A stretch of 64,000 nucleotides of DNA from Culturomica massiliensis (GTDB taxonomy: Bacteria > Bacteroidota > Bacteroidia > Bacteroidales > Marinifilaceae), in the NCBI RefSeq assembly GCF_900091655.1, contig NZ_LT594621.1:62001-126000 (forward strand). Reading direction: 5' to 3'. Below the pieces are notes generated by a model. That model did not search any database, was not told the DNA's origin, and was given only the letters and a program-made list of their open reading frames with translations. Every line of letters starts with the position of its first letter. Position 1 is the first letter of the stretch. Positions 8,373 to 17,575 of the stretch are shown here, piece after piece. The translations under genes and the position numbers were made by a program.

Positions 8373-9314
8373 TTAAAATCCGGCTTTACTGCGGAGGTAT
8401 ATTTTTTCACCTTCAACGAGAGGGGTGTTGCTGTTTATGTAATTGTACTTGACCAAACTTTTGAGCCGTACACCGTACATTTGAGAAATGAGGTAGAGTG
8501 TGTCGCCGTTTTTTACCCGGTGGAATTCATATCCTTTGGCGGCTCTGCTTTTTTTCTTTTTCAGATAAATGTACTGACCGATTTGGAGGTTACTGTCCTG
8601 CTTGTCGTTGAATGCCTGTAATTTCTTTAGTTTAATGTTATAATAGCGGGCGATGCCTTCGAGGGAATCACCTTCTTTGATTTCGATACAAATGATACCG
8701 TTTCGCATTTCTTCCCGTTTCCGGTAGTTTATGGTGGTGGTAACCGGATTCGGGTCTGATGCTTTTTCAATTGCAGAGACCCGTATTTGTTCGCCTGCAG
8801 TCGGATGTTTAACCCGGTGATCGTACTGATAAAGTTCTTCTTCTTCTATGATTTTTATCAGCATGTCGGCATATTTGGGATTGGTGGCGTAGCCGGCAGC
8901 TTTTAATCCTCTGGCCCAGCCTTTATAATCTGTCGCTTCTAATTTAAAAAGGGAAGCGTAGCGAGGGCGTGAAAGCAAAAACTCGCTGTGATCGATCCAG
9001 GATTGTTCCGGATTTTTGTATTTTCGGAAGCATTCGTCGGCTTCATCGTCGTCCATGTGAAAAGCCGGGCCTATCCAGTCGTGACATTTGATTCCGAAAT
9101 GATTGTTGGCTTCGGTAGAGAGGGGAGAACCCCCGCAACCGGATTCCAGGATGCCTTGTGCCAGCTTGATGCTTGCCGGTATACCGGTACGTTCCATTTC
9201 CTTGATGGCGATATGTTTGTATTTGCGGATAAAATCTTTCCGGGACTGGGCGAAGAGAGTTAATGTGAGTGTACTTAATATCAGAAGAAGTAATATTTTA
9301 CAAACTGTTTTCAT
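8373..9314 (-). CDS. Glucosaminidase-domain protein with LysM repeats
   Basis: A 313-residue exported cell-wall hydrolase. A signal peptide (KILLLLILSTLTLTLFAQS) is followed by a glucosaminidase/FlgJ-like domain at about residues 25-165 (GIPASIKLAQGILESGCGGS with the catalytic Glu, then NNHFGIKCHDW). Two LysM domains follow, at about residues 212-255 (IEIKEGDSLEGIARYYNI) and 266-310 (HRVKNGDTLYLISQMYGV). The predicted role is cleavage of peptidoglycan N-acetylglucosaminyl bonds in the periplasm. It is the first gene of a minus-strand group with DUF4199 and GT2, and is divergent from cdd. Confidence 0.92.
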   Translation of the reverse strand: MKTVCKILLLLILSTLTLTLFAQSRKDFIRKYKHIAIKEMERTGIPASIKLAQGILESGCGGSPLSTEANNHFGIKCHDWIGPAFHMDDDEADECFRKYKNPEQSWIDHSEFLLSRPRYASLFKLEATDYKGWARGLKAAGYATNPKYADMLIKIIEEEELYQYDHRVKHPTAGEQIRVSAIEKASDPNPVTTTINYRKREEMRNGIICIEIKEGDSLEGIARYYNIKLKKLQAFNDKQDSNLQIGQYIYLKKKKSRAAKGYEFHRVKNGDTLYLISQMYGVRLKSLVKYNYINSNTPLVEGEKIYLRSKAGF

Positions 9315-9435
9315 AAAATTTAAATATGGCGATGGCCGCTATGCGATTAAAAAATATATTTTTAGTGGTATTCTGATAAACTTTTACGAACTTTACCGAT
9401 CCGTTATCGGGCTGTAAAAATAATAAAAATAAGCG

Positions 9436-9897
9436 ATGGATAAAAGAGAAGTAAAAATAGATTATACGGTTTATGAAAATTCCTGCCCTTCGGCTTATGA
9501 GGTTATATGCCGTAAAGCAGTTGAGATCATTCCGAATGCATACAGTATTTATTCGGGCTTTTCGGTCGGGGCGGCTGTTTTGCTGGAAAACGGAGAGATT
9601 GTAGCCGGAACGAATCAGGAAAATGCAGCTTATCCGAGCGGTCTTTGTGCGGAACGTACAGCTTTGTTTTATGCACAGTCGGTTTATCCGGGAGTAAAGG
9701 TTAAAGCATTGGCTATTGCGGCTTTTAATAAGGGAATACAGACGGAGGATGTTGTTACGCCCTGTGGGGCTTGCCGTCAGGTTATGGCGGAAGTGGTCAA
9801 ACGTTATGGGGATTTTGAGGTCATTATGATAGGCCGGAACCGTTCGGTTTGTCTGAAGGCTTCCGATTTGCTCCCGTTTGCATTTACATTGCTGTAA
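9436..9897 (+). CDS. cdd: Cytidine deaminase
   Basis: A 153-residue cytoplasmic enzyme converting cytidine or deoxycytidine to uridine or deoxyuridine in pyrimidine salvage. The zinc and catalytic motifs are present: CAERTA (about residue 75), with the Cys ligand and catalytic Glu, and PCGACRQ (about residue 112), with two Cys ligands. This is the tetrameric all-Cys class. It is convergent with recR, with only 9 bases between the stop codons. Confidence 0.95.
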   Translation: MDKREVKIDYTVYENSCPSAYEVICRKAVEIIPNAYSIYSGFSVGAAVLLENGEIVAGTNQENAAYPSGLCAERTALFYAQSVYPGVKVKALAIAAFNKGIQTEDVVTPCGACRQVMAEVVKRYGDFEVIMIGRNRSVCLKASDLLPFAFTLL

Positions 9898-9906
9898 ATA
9901 TACGTA

Positions 9907-10521
9907 TTACGATTCAGAGAAGCTTACCCGATTGACAATTGAGCGTCCGAGGGTCAATGCGTCGGTATACTCCAGATCATTGCCGATGGAGATACCTTTG
10001 GCGATGGTACTGATCGTCAGGTTTTCCCGGTTTTTGATTTTTTTATAGATGTAATAACCGGTCGTATCGCCTTCAATGGTTGCACTTAATGCAAAGATGA
10101 TTTCTTTTATTTCATTTGTAGCGATGCGTTGCAGCAGACTTTCGATGTGTATGTCGGCGGGGCCTATTCCTTCCATGGGAGATATAATACCGCCCAGCAC
10201 ATGATATAGGCCGTGATATTGGGAAGTTGTTTCTATCGACATAATATCCTTTATGCTTTCTACAACACAGATCAGAGAGGTTTCCCGTTTCGGGTCCGAG
10301 CATATCTCGCAGAGTTCCCCGTCGGAAATGTTATGACATTCCCGGCATTCGTGTATGTTTTCTTTCAGGTCACTGAGGCTTTTGATAAATTGCCGTACTT
10401 CTTCCGGATTTCTTTTCAGAAGGTGCAAAGCGTATTTTAATGCTGTTTTATGCCCGACACCGGGCAGGGATGCAAATTGTTCTACGGCTTTTTCCAGTAA
10501 CTTTGAAGAGAAGCTTTGCAT
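9907..10521 (-). CDS. recR: Recombination protein RecR
   Basis: A 204-residue protein that acts with RecO and RecF to load RecA on gapped DNA. Visible parts are a helix-hairpin-helix region (FASLPGVGHKTALKYALHLL, about residues 15-34), a C4 zinc finger (CRECHNISDGELCEICSD, about residues 58-75) and a Toprim domain starting ICVVESIKDIMSIE, followed by the YHVLGGIISPMEGIGP segment. Length is standard. It starts 8 bases after recJ, so both are very probably co-transcribed. Confidence 0.97.
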   Translation of the reverse strand: MQSFSSKLLEKAVEQFASLPGVGHKTALKYALHLLKRNPEEVRQFIKSLSDLKENIHECRECHNISDGELCEICSDPKRETSLICVVESIKDIMSIETTSQYHGLYHVLGGIISPMEGIGPADIHIESLLQRIATNEIKEIIFALSATIEGDTTGYYIYKKIKNRENLTISTIAKGISIGNDLEYTDALTLGRSIVNRVSFSES

Positions 10522-10529
10522 ATCGGTTC

Positions 10530-12290
10530 TCAGGCTTTGGATTCTTCGTTTCTTTCGTTTTCTTTTCCGGAGGTGTTGAATCGGATGTCTTTCAGTATCA
10601 TCTGTATATCCGTTTTTCCCATAAACTCATTTTCTTGTAAGGAATAGCAGATATCAAAATATTTTCCGGAGTTCACTTCATCATACAGATACCCCATGTT
10701 GAAACCGATGCCGCTACGGTCTTTACAAACCCGGGTATCGTCGACAACGACAAGTTTCAGATGTTCGTGATTGCGTCCCACCCGTCGTGTACCGATAAAG
10801 TTAACGACGTTTTCTGTCATGAATACGGGGATTGAATTGTTGGGGCCAAAGGGAGCGAATTTTTGCAGCATATCATATAATTCCGGGGTAATGTCCGAAA
10901 GTTTAAGCTGGGCGTCGATGTTGATTTGAGGGGTCAGCATCTCTTCGTTTATCGTTTCGCGGACGATCTGTTCGAATTTTTCTTTGAACGGTTCTATGTT
11001 TTCCAGTCTGAGTGTAAGACCGGCAGCATATTTATGTCCGCCGTAGTTTTCCAAAAGCTCGCTGCATTGTGAAATGGCGTAATACAGATCGAAGCCTTCA
11101 ACCGAGCGGGCAGAACCGGTTGCCATCCCGTTGGATTCAGTCAATACGATGGTCGGACGATAGAAAGATTCTGTCAGCCGGGAAGCCACGATTCCGATAA
11201 CTCCCTTGTGCCATCTGGGATTGAAGAGTACCGTGGTTTTTTTAGACGGTTCTATTTCTGAATGAAGAATATGTGCGATGGCCTCTTCTGTGATATCGTG
11301 ATCCAGTTTTTTTCGCTTGTCATTAAAAATATTAATGGCAGAAGCGATGTCATTGGCTGAAAGTTTTTCATCGGCAGTCAATAAGGCAACTGCTTTATTG
11401 CCGGATTCGACGCGTCCGGCTGCATTGATGCGGGGACCGATACGGAAAACGATGTCGTTGATGGTAATTTCTTTATCTATACCGGAAACTTCGATGATGG
11501 TTTTCAGACCGAGACTGGGTTTTTCATTCAGTTGTTGCAATCCGAAATAAGCCAGTATACGATTTTCTCCGGTAATGGGGACAATATCACTGGCAATACT
11601 TACACAAAGCAGATCGAGTAATCGGTACAATTCGGACATGGGCAGGTTGTGCTTGATGCTATGCGCCTGTACCAGCTTGAAGCTCACACCGCAGCCGCTC
11701 AACCATTTGTATGGGTACTGGCAATCTGCACGTTGGGGGTCGAGTACTGCAACGGCATCCGGCAATATTTCACCGGGAGTGTGGTGGTCGCAGATGATGA
11801 TGTCAATGCCTTTTTCTTTGGCATAACGTACTTTTTCTACCGCTTTTACTCCACAATCGGTCACAATGATAAGACTGAAACCGTTTTCAGCAGCATAATC
11901 GATACCTTTCACAGAAACGCCGTAGCCTTCGGTGTAACGGTCCGGAATGTAGTATTCCAGATTATTTTTATTGCATTTATTTTTGAGGTATTTGTATAAT
12001 AAAGCTACTGCGGTGGTCCCGTCTACGTCGTAATCACCGTATATCATTACTTTTTCTTCCCGGGCAATGGCTTTGTCCAGCCGATCGACAGCTTTGTCCA
12101 TGTCCTGCATAAGGAACGGATCGTGAAGCATGTTGAGGGATGGATAAAAAAAAGCCTGGGCAACTTCCGGGCTGTTGATTCCGCGTTGTAACAGAAGGTT
12201 TGCAATGATCGGATTGCAATTTATTTTATGTGCGAGTTCTTGTATTTTATTTGTCTCCGGAGGAGTGTTTATAACCCATCTTTTTTTCAT
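10530..12290 (-). CDS. recJ: Single-stranded-DNA exonuclease RecJ
   Basis: A 586-residue 5'-3' ssDNA exonuclease of the DHH family, working in RecFOR recombination and in mismatch and base-excision repair. The start is placed at the ATG at 12290, preceded by GGAGAAAA; the longer frame would begin 16 codons earlier without support. Motifs are GDYDVDGTTA (about residue 80), VTDCGV, CDHHTPGE (the DHH triad, about residue 160) and GPRINAAGR. The DHHA1 domain with the GGHKYAAG motif lies at about residues 400-410 and an OB-like C-terminal domain follows. It is immediately upstream of recR. Confidence 0.96.
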   Translation of the reverse strand: MKKRWVINTPPETNKIQELAHKINCNPIIANLLLQRGINSPEVAQAFFYPSLNMLHDPFLMQDMDKAVDRLDKAIAREEKVMIYGDYDVDGTTAVALLYKYLKNKCNKNNLEYYIPDRYTEGYGVSVKGIDYAAENGFSLIIVTDCGVKAVEKVRYAKEKGIDIIICDHHTPGEILPDAVAVLDPQRADCQYPYKWLSGCGVSFKLVQAHSIKHNLPMSELYRLLDLLCVSIASDIVPITGENRILAYFGLQQLNEKPSLGLKTIIEVSGIDKEITINDIVFRIGPRINAAGRVESGNKAVALLTADEKLSANDIASAINIFNDKRKKLDHDITEEAIAHILHSEIEPSKKTTVLFNPRWHKGVIGIVASRLTESFYRPTIVLTESNGMATGSARSVEGFDLYYAISQCSELLENYGGHKYAAGLTLRLENIEPFKEKFEQIVRETINEEMLTPQINIDAQLKLSDITPELYDMLQKFAPFGPNNSIPVFMTENVVNFIGTRRVGRNHEHLKLVVVDDTRVCKDRSGIGFNMGYLYDEVNSGKYFDICYSLQENEFMGKTDIQMILKDIRFNTSGKENERNEESKA

Positions 12291-12436
12291 TATACTTTTC
12301 TCCAATTCTGTTACAAAGAAGCGGAAATTCCTTGGCATTTCAAAACTAAAGAACTATAAATTTTCAATAGTTAAAACATAAAATGGGTATAGGGTTACAA
12401 ATCAAATGAATAGAATAGGATTCTTTTATTTTTTAT

Positions 12437-12444
12437 TATCTTTG
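12437..12444 (+). promoter_or_regulatory. Putative -7 element for lysS
   Basis: TATCTTTG fits TAnnTTTG exactly, 64 bases before the lysS ATG, in an AT-rich region between divergent recJ and lysS. No clear -33 TTTG is seen. Confidence 0.5.
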
Positions 12445-12507
12445 CAATTCGAAATGACCTTTGGAAAAGGTAAGGTGTTGGATATAAAATGATTAAACTA
12501 AAATAAA

Positions 12508-14232
12508 ATGGGTTTTACTGAATTGAGTGAACAGGAAATTATCCGGAGAAATTCATTGACGGAGTTGGAAAAGCTGGGGATAGAAGCTTATCCTGCAGCA
12601 GAATTTACAGTAACTGCACATGCAGCAGAGATTAAAGATAATTTTGATGATGCTGCTCCTAAGCGGGAGGTTGTCATTGCAGGGAGAATGATGAGCCGGA
12701 GGGTGATGGGTAAAGCTTCATTTTTTGAATTACAGGATACGACCGGGCGTATACAGGTATACGTGAGCCGTGATGATATTTCGAAGGATGAGAATGCCAC
12801 GATTTACAATACTGTTTTCAAGAAGTTAATGGATATCGGTGATATTGTCGGGGTGAAGGGGTTTGTTTTCCGGACGCAGACCGGCGAAATTTCCATACAC
12901 GCACAGGAGTTGGTGATGTTGTCAAAATCATTGCGGCCATTGCCTATTGTGAAGGAAAAAGACGGGAAGCTGTTTGATGCTTTTACTGATCCGGAATTGC
13001 GTTATCGGCAACGTTACCTTGACCTGATTGTAAATCCGCAGGTAAAAGATGTATTTGTGAAACGCACGAAGATGATTAATGCCATTCGGGAGTTTTTCAA
13101 TAGTCAGGGGTATCTGGAAGTGGAAACTCCGGTATTGCAGGCTATTCCCGGTGGAGCTTCTGCCCGTCCGTTTATCACACATCACAATGCATTGGATATT
13201 CCTTTGTATCTTCGTATTGCCAACGAATTGTATCTGAAGCGTTTGATTGTCGGAGGATTTGACGGAGTATATGAATTTTCGCGGAATTTCAGGAATGAAG
13301 GGATGGACCGTACTCATAATCCGGAATTTACCTGTATGGAAATTTATGTGGCCTATAAGGACTATCAATGGATGATGAATTTTACGGAAGAGATGGTATC
13401 CCGGGCTGCTATTGCGGTAAACGGTACGACAAAAGCTGTCATCGGAGATCAGGAGATTGATTTTAAACCGCCGTTCCGTCGGGTGAAGATGGCGGATGCC
13501 ATTAAGGAATATACAGGATACGATATTGAAAAAATGTCCGAGGAGGATTTGTATCAGGCCTGTATCGATATGAATATTCCGGTAGACAAGACGATGGGCA
13601 AAGGAAAGCTAATCGATGAAATTTTCGGAGAAAAGTGTGAAGGACATTATATACAGCCGACATTTATTTATGATTATCCGAAAGAAATGTCGCCCTTGAC
13701 AAAGAAACATCGTGCAAATCCGAATTTGTCGGAGCGTTTCGAGTTGTTTGTCAACGGCAAGGAAGTTGCCAATGCTTATTCGGAATTGAACGATCCGATC
13801 GATCAGTTGGACCGGTTCCAGCAACAGATGAAATTACAGGAGCGGGGAGACGATGAAGCGATGTATATCGACTATGATTTTGTACGGGCTTTGGAGTATG
13901 GAATGCCGCCGACGTCCGGTATGGGTATCGGTATCGACCGCCTTTGTATGTTCCTGACGAACAGTTCTTCCATTCAGGATGTATTGTTTTTTCCGCAGAT
14001 GAAACCCGAGAAAAAAATAACCGTAGATGCTGATGACAAGTTTGTTGGAATCGGAATACCGATGGAATGGGTTGCTGTTTTGCGTAAAGCAGGTATACAA
14101 ACGGTTGAGGGATTGAAAGCAACGGAGAATCCGAACAAATTGCATCAGCAGTTATGCGGCATCAATAAGAAGGAAAAACTCGGTCTGACTGCACCTGCTC
14201 AGGAAGACGTCAGGAGATGGGTTGAACAATAA
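12508..14232 (+). CDS. lysS: Lysyl-tRNA synthetase, class II, C-terminally extended
   Basis: A 574-residue enzyme charging tRNA-Lys. The N-terminal OB-fold anticodon-binding domain spans about residues 50-160 (VVIAGRMMSRRVMGKASFFELQD). Class II motifs follow: motif 1 near RTKMINAIREFF, motif 2 at FRNEGMDRTHNPEFT and motif 3 at PPTSGMGIGIDRL. Residues about 500-574 form an extension beyond the usual 500-residue enzyme, with a helix-hairpin-helix-like stretch (WVAVLRKAGIQTVEGLKATE). This extension is common in Bacteroidetes LysS. gpsA follows 75 bases downstream. Confidence 0.97.
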   Translation: MGFTELSEQEIIRRNSLTELEKLGIEAYPAAEFTVTAHAAEIKDNFDDAAPKREVVIAGRMMSRRVMGKASFFELQDTTGRIQVYVSRDDISKDENATIYNTVFKKLMDIGDIVGVKGFVFRTQTGEISIHAQELVMLSKSLRPLPIVKEKDGKLFDAFTDPELRYRQRYLDLIVNPQVKDVFVKRTKMINAIREFFNSQGYLEVETPVLQAIPGGASARPFITHHNALDIPLYLRIANELYLKRLIVGGFDGVYEFSRNFRNEGMDRTHNPEFTCMEIYVAYKDYQWMMNFTEEMVSRAAIAVNGTTKAVIGDQEIDFKPPFRRVKMADAIKEYTGYDIEKMSEEDLYQACIDMNIPVDKTMGKGKLIDEIFGEKCEGHYIQPTFIYDYPKEMSPLTKKHRANPNLSERFELFVNGKEVANAYSELNDPIDQLDRFQQQMKLQERGDDEAMYIDYDFVRALEYGMPPTSGMGIGIDRLCMFLTNSSSIQDVLFFPQMKPEKKITVDADDKFVGIGIPMEWVAVLRKAGIQTVEGLKATENPNKLHQQLCGINKKEKLGLTAPAQEDVRRWVEQ

Positions 14233-14307
14233 ATGATAAGGAATATGTTTTTGCTTTGCGGGTATACGTAATCGTGAAGTAAAAACGTAATCGTAAATAT
14301 TATTTTT

Positions 14308-15309
14308 ATGGAACTACCACAAAAACCGAGGCTCGGAATCGTTGGGGGAGGAAGTTGGGCAACAGCCATTGCCAAGATTCTGACGGAGACGAATGACCAT
14401 ATCAATTGGTTTATGCGGAATATTGATACGATCAAGGCTTTTCGCGAGTTAAGTCATAATCCGCGTTATTTGTGTGAAGTAGAATTCGATCTTTCGAAGA
14501 TTACTTTTACGGATGATATCAATCGGTTGATCGGAGCTTGTGATATTATCATCTTTGCCATACCGAGTGCCTTTTTGAAAAATGTAACGGCAAACATTAC
14601 CGTTTCTTTGAAAAACAAGGTGGTGGTATCGGCTATTAAAGGGCTGATACCGGATGATAATCTGATTATCGGGGAATTTTTCAATATGCGTTTTGAGGTG
14701 CCTTTGGAGCAGATTGCCGTTATTTCGGGTCCTTGTCATGCGGAAGAGATTGCTTTGGAGCGACTCTCGTATCTGACATTTGCCAGCAATGATCTGAAAA
14801 TGGCCCGTTCGGTGGCGCAGACATTCGATTGCCATTATGTAAAGACGAGTATTTCAGACGATATTTACGGTACGGAATATGCAGCCGTATTGAAGAATGT
14901 GATTGCTATTGCAGCCGGTATTTGTCATGGATTGCGTTACGGAGATAATTTTCAGGCGGTGTTGATTTCCAATGCAATTCAGGAGATCGAACGTTTTGTG
15001 GCGGCAGTACATCCGATTCATCGTGATATAAAAAGCTCGGCTTATCTGGGGGATTTGTTGGTGACGGCTTATTCGCAATTCAGCCGTAACCGCACCTTCG
15101 GTACGATGATCGGAAAAGGCTATTCGGTGAAATCGGCACAAATGGAAATGTTGATGATTGCAGAGGGGTATTTTGCTGTAAAAGGAATTAAGGAGATCAA
15201 CAAACATTACAATGTACATATGCCGATAACAAATGCAGTATATAATATTTTGTACGAGCGTATCAGTCCGACGATGGAAATTCGTTTGCTGACGGAGGAA
15301 CTGAGGTAA
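14308..15309 (+). CDS. gpsA: NAD(P)-dependent glycerol-3-phosphate dehydrogenase
   Basis: A 333-residue cytoplasmic enzyme reducing dihydroxyacetone phosphate to sn-glycerol 3-phosphate for phospholipid synthesis. The Rossmann motif GIVGGGSWATAIAK is at residues 10-23. The catalytic-domain motifs AIKGLIP, ISGPCHAEEIA and YAAVLKNVIAIAAGICHGL (with the active-site Lys) are present, as is the NRTFG segment. Length is standard. It sits between lysS and the gate-domain membrane protein, all on the plus strand. Confidence 0.96.
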   Translation: MELPQKPRLGIVGGGSWATAIAKILTETNDHINWFMRNIDTIKAFRELSHNPRYLCEVEFDLSKITFTDDINRLIGACDIIIFAIPSAFLKNVTANITVSLKNKVVVSAIKGLIPDDNLIIGEFFNMRFEVPLEQIAVISGPCHAEEIALERLSYLTFASNDLKMARSVAQTFDCHYVKTSISDDIYGTEYAAVLKNVIAIAAGICHGLRYGDNFQAVLISNAIQEIERFVAAVHPIHRDIKSSAYLGDLLVTAYSQFSRNRTFGTMIGKGYSVKSAQMEMLMIAEGYFAVKGIKEINKHYNVHMPITNAVYNILYERISPTMEIRLLTEELR

Positions 15310-15342
15310 GGGGGGTATGTTTGGATTTATAAGTAAAAACCG

Positions 15343-16302
15343 TTGATTAAAGAACGTATATTCAAGTGTGTGCGGAATGCAGTTCCGGTAGCATTGAGGA
15401 CCTCTTGCTGGTTTCTGAAGATTATGTTACCGGTTACTCTTTTTGTTACCTTGTTGTCTTATTTCGGGATACTGCCTTATTTGTCTTCTTTGACAGCTCC
15501 CTTGTTCCGGTTTCTGGGTTTGCCGGGAGATGCTGCTTTGGTATTTGTGACCAGTATTTTTACCAATATTTATACCGTAATAGCCCTTATCGTAACTTTG
15601 GACTTCACGGTTCGGGAAGGGATCATATTGGCCGTGATGTGCCTGATTTCACACGGTTTTATCATTGAGACATTGGTTCAGAAGAAGACCGGTTCTGCCG
15701 CCTTGCGTATGGTTTTGCTGCGTTTGTCGGGGAGTCTCATTGCAGCCGTCGGTTTGAATTGGGTTTTGCCTCAGATGCCGGAGGTTTTATCTTCGACAAT
15801 GGGAACTGCTGTCGGATTCACAGAAACGATGCTGACCTGGCTGAAAGGAAGCTTGATTTTGTGTGTCAAGATTTTTGCGATTATTATCTCTTTGATGATA
15901 TTGCAGCGTTTGTTGGAAGAATTCGGAATATTAAAGGTATTGTCTCGGCTGTTTGCCCCTTTGATGTATTTGTTCGGTTTGCCGGCTTCGACTTCTTTTT
16001 TGTGGATTGTCGGAAATACGGTAGGTTTGGCCTATGGTGCGGCTATCATGATGGATTACGGTGCATCCGGTTATTTGAATAGGAGAGAGGCGGATTTGCT
16101 GAATCACCATCTGGCAGTTTCTCATTCGGAGCTGGAGGACCCTTTGTTGTTTATGGTTATCGGTTTGCCTGTTTTTTGGTTGATTATTCCGCGTTTAATT
16201 CTCGCTATATTGGCCGTGTGGGAGCGAAGGCTGGAATTGAAATTGTCGGAGATGGGTAAACTGAAAAATTATAGAGTTTCAATACGGCAGGACCGTATGT
16301 AA
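15343..16302 (+). CDS. Nucleoside-recognition (Gate) domain membrane protein
   Basis: A 319-residue polytopic inner-membrane protein with about eight hydrophobic segments in two Gate-domain halves (around residues 25-130 and 165-290). The conserved asparagine-glycine pattern is seen in VTSIFTNIYTVIALIVTLDF and WIVGNTVGLAYGAAIMMDYG. Related families are spore-maturation SpmA/SpmB and nucleoside transporter gates; the substrate is unknown. The start is uncertain. A TTG at 15343 is the first possibility after an in-frame TAA at 15334 and gives a basic N-terminus before the first helix. It ends 10 bases before the acetyltransferase-like gene. Confidence 0.8.
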   Translation: MIKERIFKCVRNAVPVALRTSCWFLKIMLPVTLFVTLLSYFGILPYLSSLTAPLFRFLGLPGDAALVFVTSIFTNIYTVIALIVTLDFTVREGIILAVMCLISHGFIIETLVQKKTGSAALRMVLLRLSGSLIAAVGLNWVLPQMPEVLSSTMGTAVGFTETMLTWLKGSLILCVKIFAIIISLMILQRLLEEFGILKVLSRLFAPLMYLFGLPASTSFLWIVGNTVGLAYGAAIMMDYGASGYLNRREADLLNHHLAVSHSELEDPLLFMVIGLPVFWLIIPRLILAILAVWERRLELKLSEMGKLKNYRVSIRQDRM

Positions 16303-16312
16303 TATTTGATTT

Positions 16313-17485
16313 ATGTATTCGATAACTGAAGTAAAAACGAAAGAACAGGAGGAAGCTTTTATTCTGCTTCCGGTGAAATTATATAAAGATACCCCTTATT
16401 GGATTCGTCCGTTGGATAGCGATATACGCCATGTATTCGATAAAGATAAAAACCCCTGTTTTAAGAACGGAGAGTGTGTACGCTGGTTGTTACAGGATGA
16501 TAAGGGGGAGGTTATCGGACGGGTTGCGGCTTTTATAAACGGAAAGACTTGCCGTTTGGATCATTATACGGTAGGACAGATGGGCTTTTTCGAGTGCATT
16601 AATGATGAAAAAGCCGCATTTATGCTTTTTGATCAATGCCGCAAATGGTTGGAGGAGAAAGGCATGGAAGCTATGGAAGGGCCGGTAAATTTCGGAGAAC
16701 GGATTGAATGGTGGGGGTTGCTGGCGGATGGGTTCGACCGCTATCCCAATTATGCGATGCCCTATACTCATGCCTATTACGTCAAATTTTTTGAAGATTA
16801 TGGTTTCCGGGATTATTTCCGTCAATTTACGTACCGCAATCGCCTGTCTATAGATAGTCTGGCACCGGTTGTCGTGTGGAAAGCCGATCGTTTACTGAAA
16901 AATCCGGATTATGCCGTGTATACTTACCGGGAAATCGGTAAGCAAAAGGCCATCGATTCTTTATTGGAAGTATATAATAAAGCCTGGAATCTGGAAGTTC
17001 ATGGGGTAGACGGGATTACCCGGACACAGGTGGAGGCGATTTATAAAAGTTTGCAACCGGTCATTGATAAGGATTTGATATATTTCGGGTATTATAAGAA
17101 TATTCCGATCGGCTTCTTCCTGATGTTTCCGGAAATGAATCAGGTGATCAGGCATATGAATGGGAAGATGAATCTGACGGGAATATTGAAATTCCTGTAT
17201 TATCGTCATATAAAGAAAGTAGATGTGGCTTTGGGACAGTTGTTTGGTGTCATACCTGAATTTCAGGGGAAAGGTGTCGAAGCTGCTTTGATTAAATGTT
17301 TTTGTGAGACGGTCGTGAAACGAAACAGTCATTATAAGTTTTTGGAAATGAATTGGGTCGGTGATTTTAATCCGCAAATGATGCATTTGATGGATTATCT
17401 GAGTGCTACTGCCGTAAAAACCCATATTACTTACCGGAAGTTGTTCCGGGAGGATATTACTTTTGTCCGCTCGGCCGACAAATGA
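16313..17485 (+). CDS. GNAT-like acyltransferase of the YghO type
   Basis: A 390-residue cytoplasmic protein. The N-terminal part (about residues 1-150) carries VKTKEQEEAFILLPVKLYKD and PVNFGERIEWWGLL. The C-terminal part (about residues 200-380) carries a GNAT-like acetyl-CoA-binding core (LGQLFGVIPEFQGKGVEAAL, where QGKGVEAA resembles the Q/RxxGxG/A motif). The family is widespread as hypothetical acetyltransferases and no substrate has been established. It is 10 bases after the gate-domain gene on the same strand and ends before a strong bidirectional terminator. Confidence 0.7.
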   Translation: MYSITEVKTKEQEEAFILLPVKLYKDTPYWIRPLDSDIRHVFDKDKNPCFKNGECVRWLLQDDKGEVIGRVAAFINGKTCRLDHYTVGQMGFFECINDEKAAFMLFDQCRKWLEEKGMEAMEGPVNFGERIEWWGLLADGFDRYPNYAMPYTHAYYVKFFEDYGFRDYFRQFTYRNRLSIDSLAPVVVWKADRLLKNPDYAVYTYREIGKQKAIDSLLEVYNKAWNLEVHGVDGITRTQVEAIYKSLQPVIDKDLIYFGYYKNIPIGFFLMFPEMNQVIRHMNGKMNLTGILKFLYYRHIKKVDVALGQLFGVIPEFQGKGVEAALIKCFCETVVKRNSHYKFLEMNWVGDFNPQMMHLMDYLSATAVKTHITYRKLFREDITFVRSADK

Positions 17486-17520
17486 TGCCGTAGATAAGAA
17501 TTTGGTCGGAATTGTACAAT

Positions 17521-17561
17521 AAAACAGGGGCTTTTTACATTTTAGTGAAAGCCCCTGTTTT
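17521..17561. terminator. Bidirectional rho-independent terminator
   Basis: The arms 17521-17534 and 17548-17561 (AAAACAGGGGCTTT and its exact complement) form a 14-bp GC-cored stem with A and T runs on the two sides. It lies between the convergent GNAT-like gene and recQ and should stop transcription from both. Confidence 0.92.
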
Positions 17562-17575
17562 TATAAACGGTAGTG

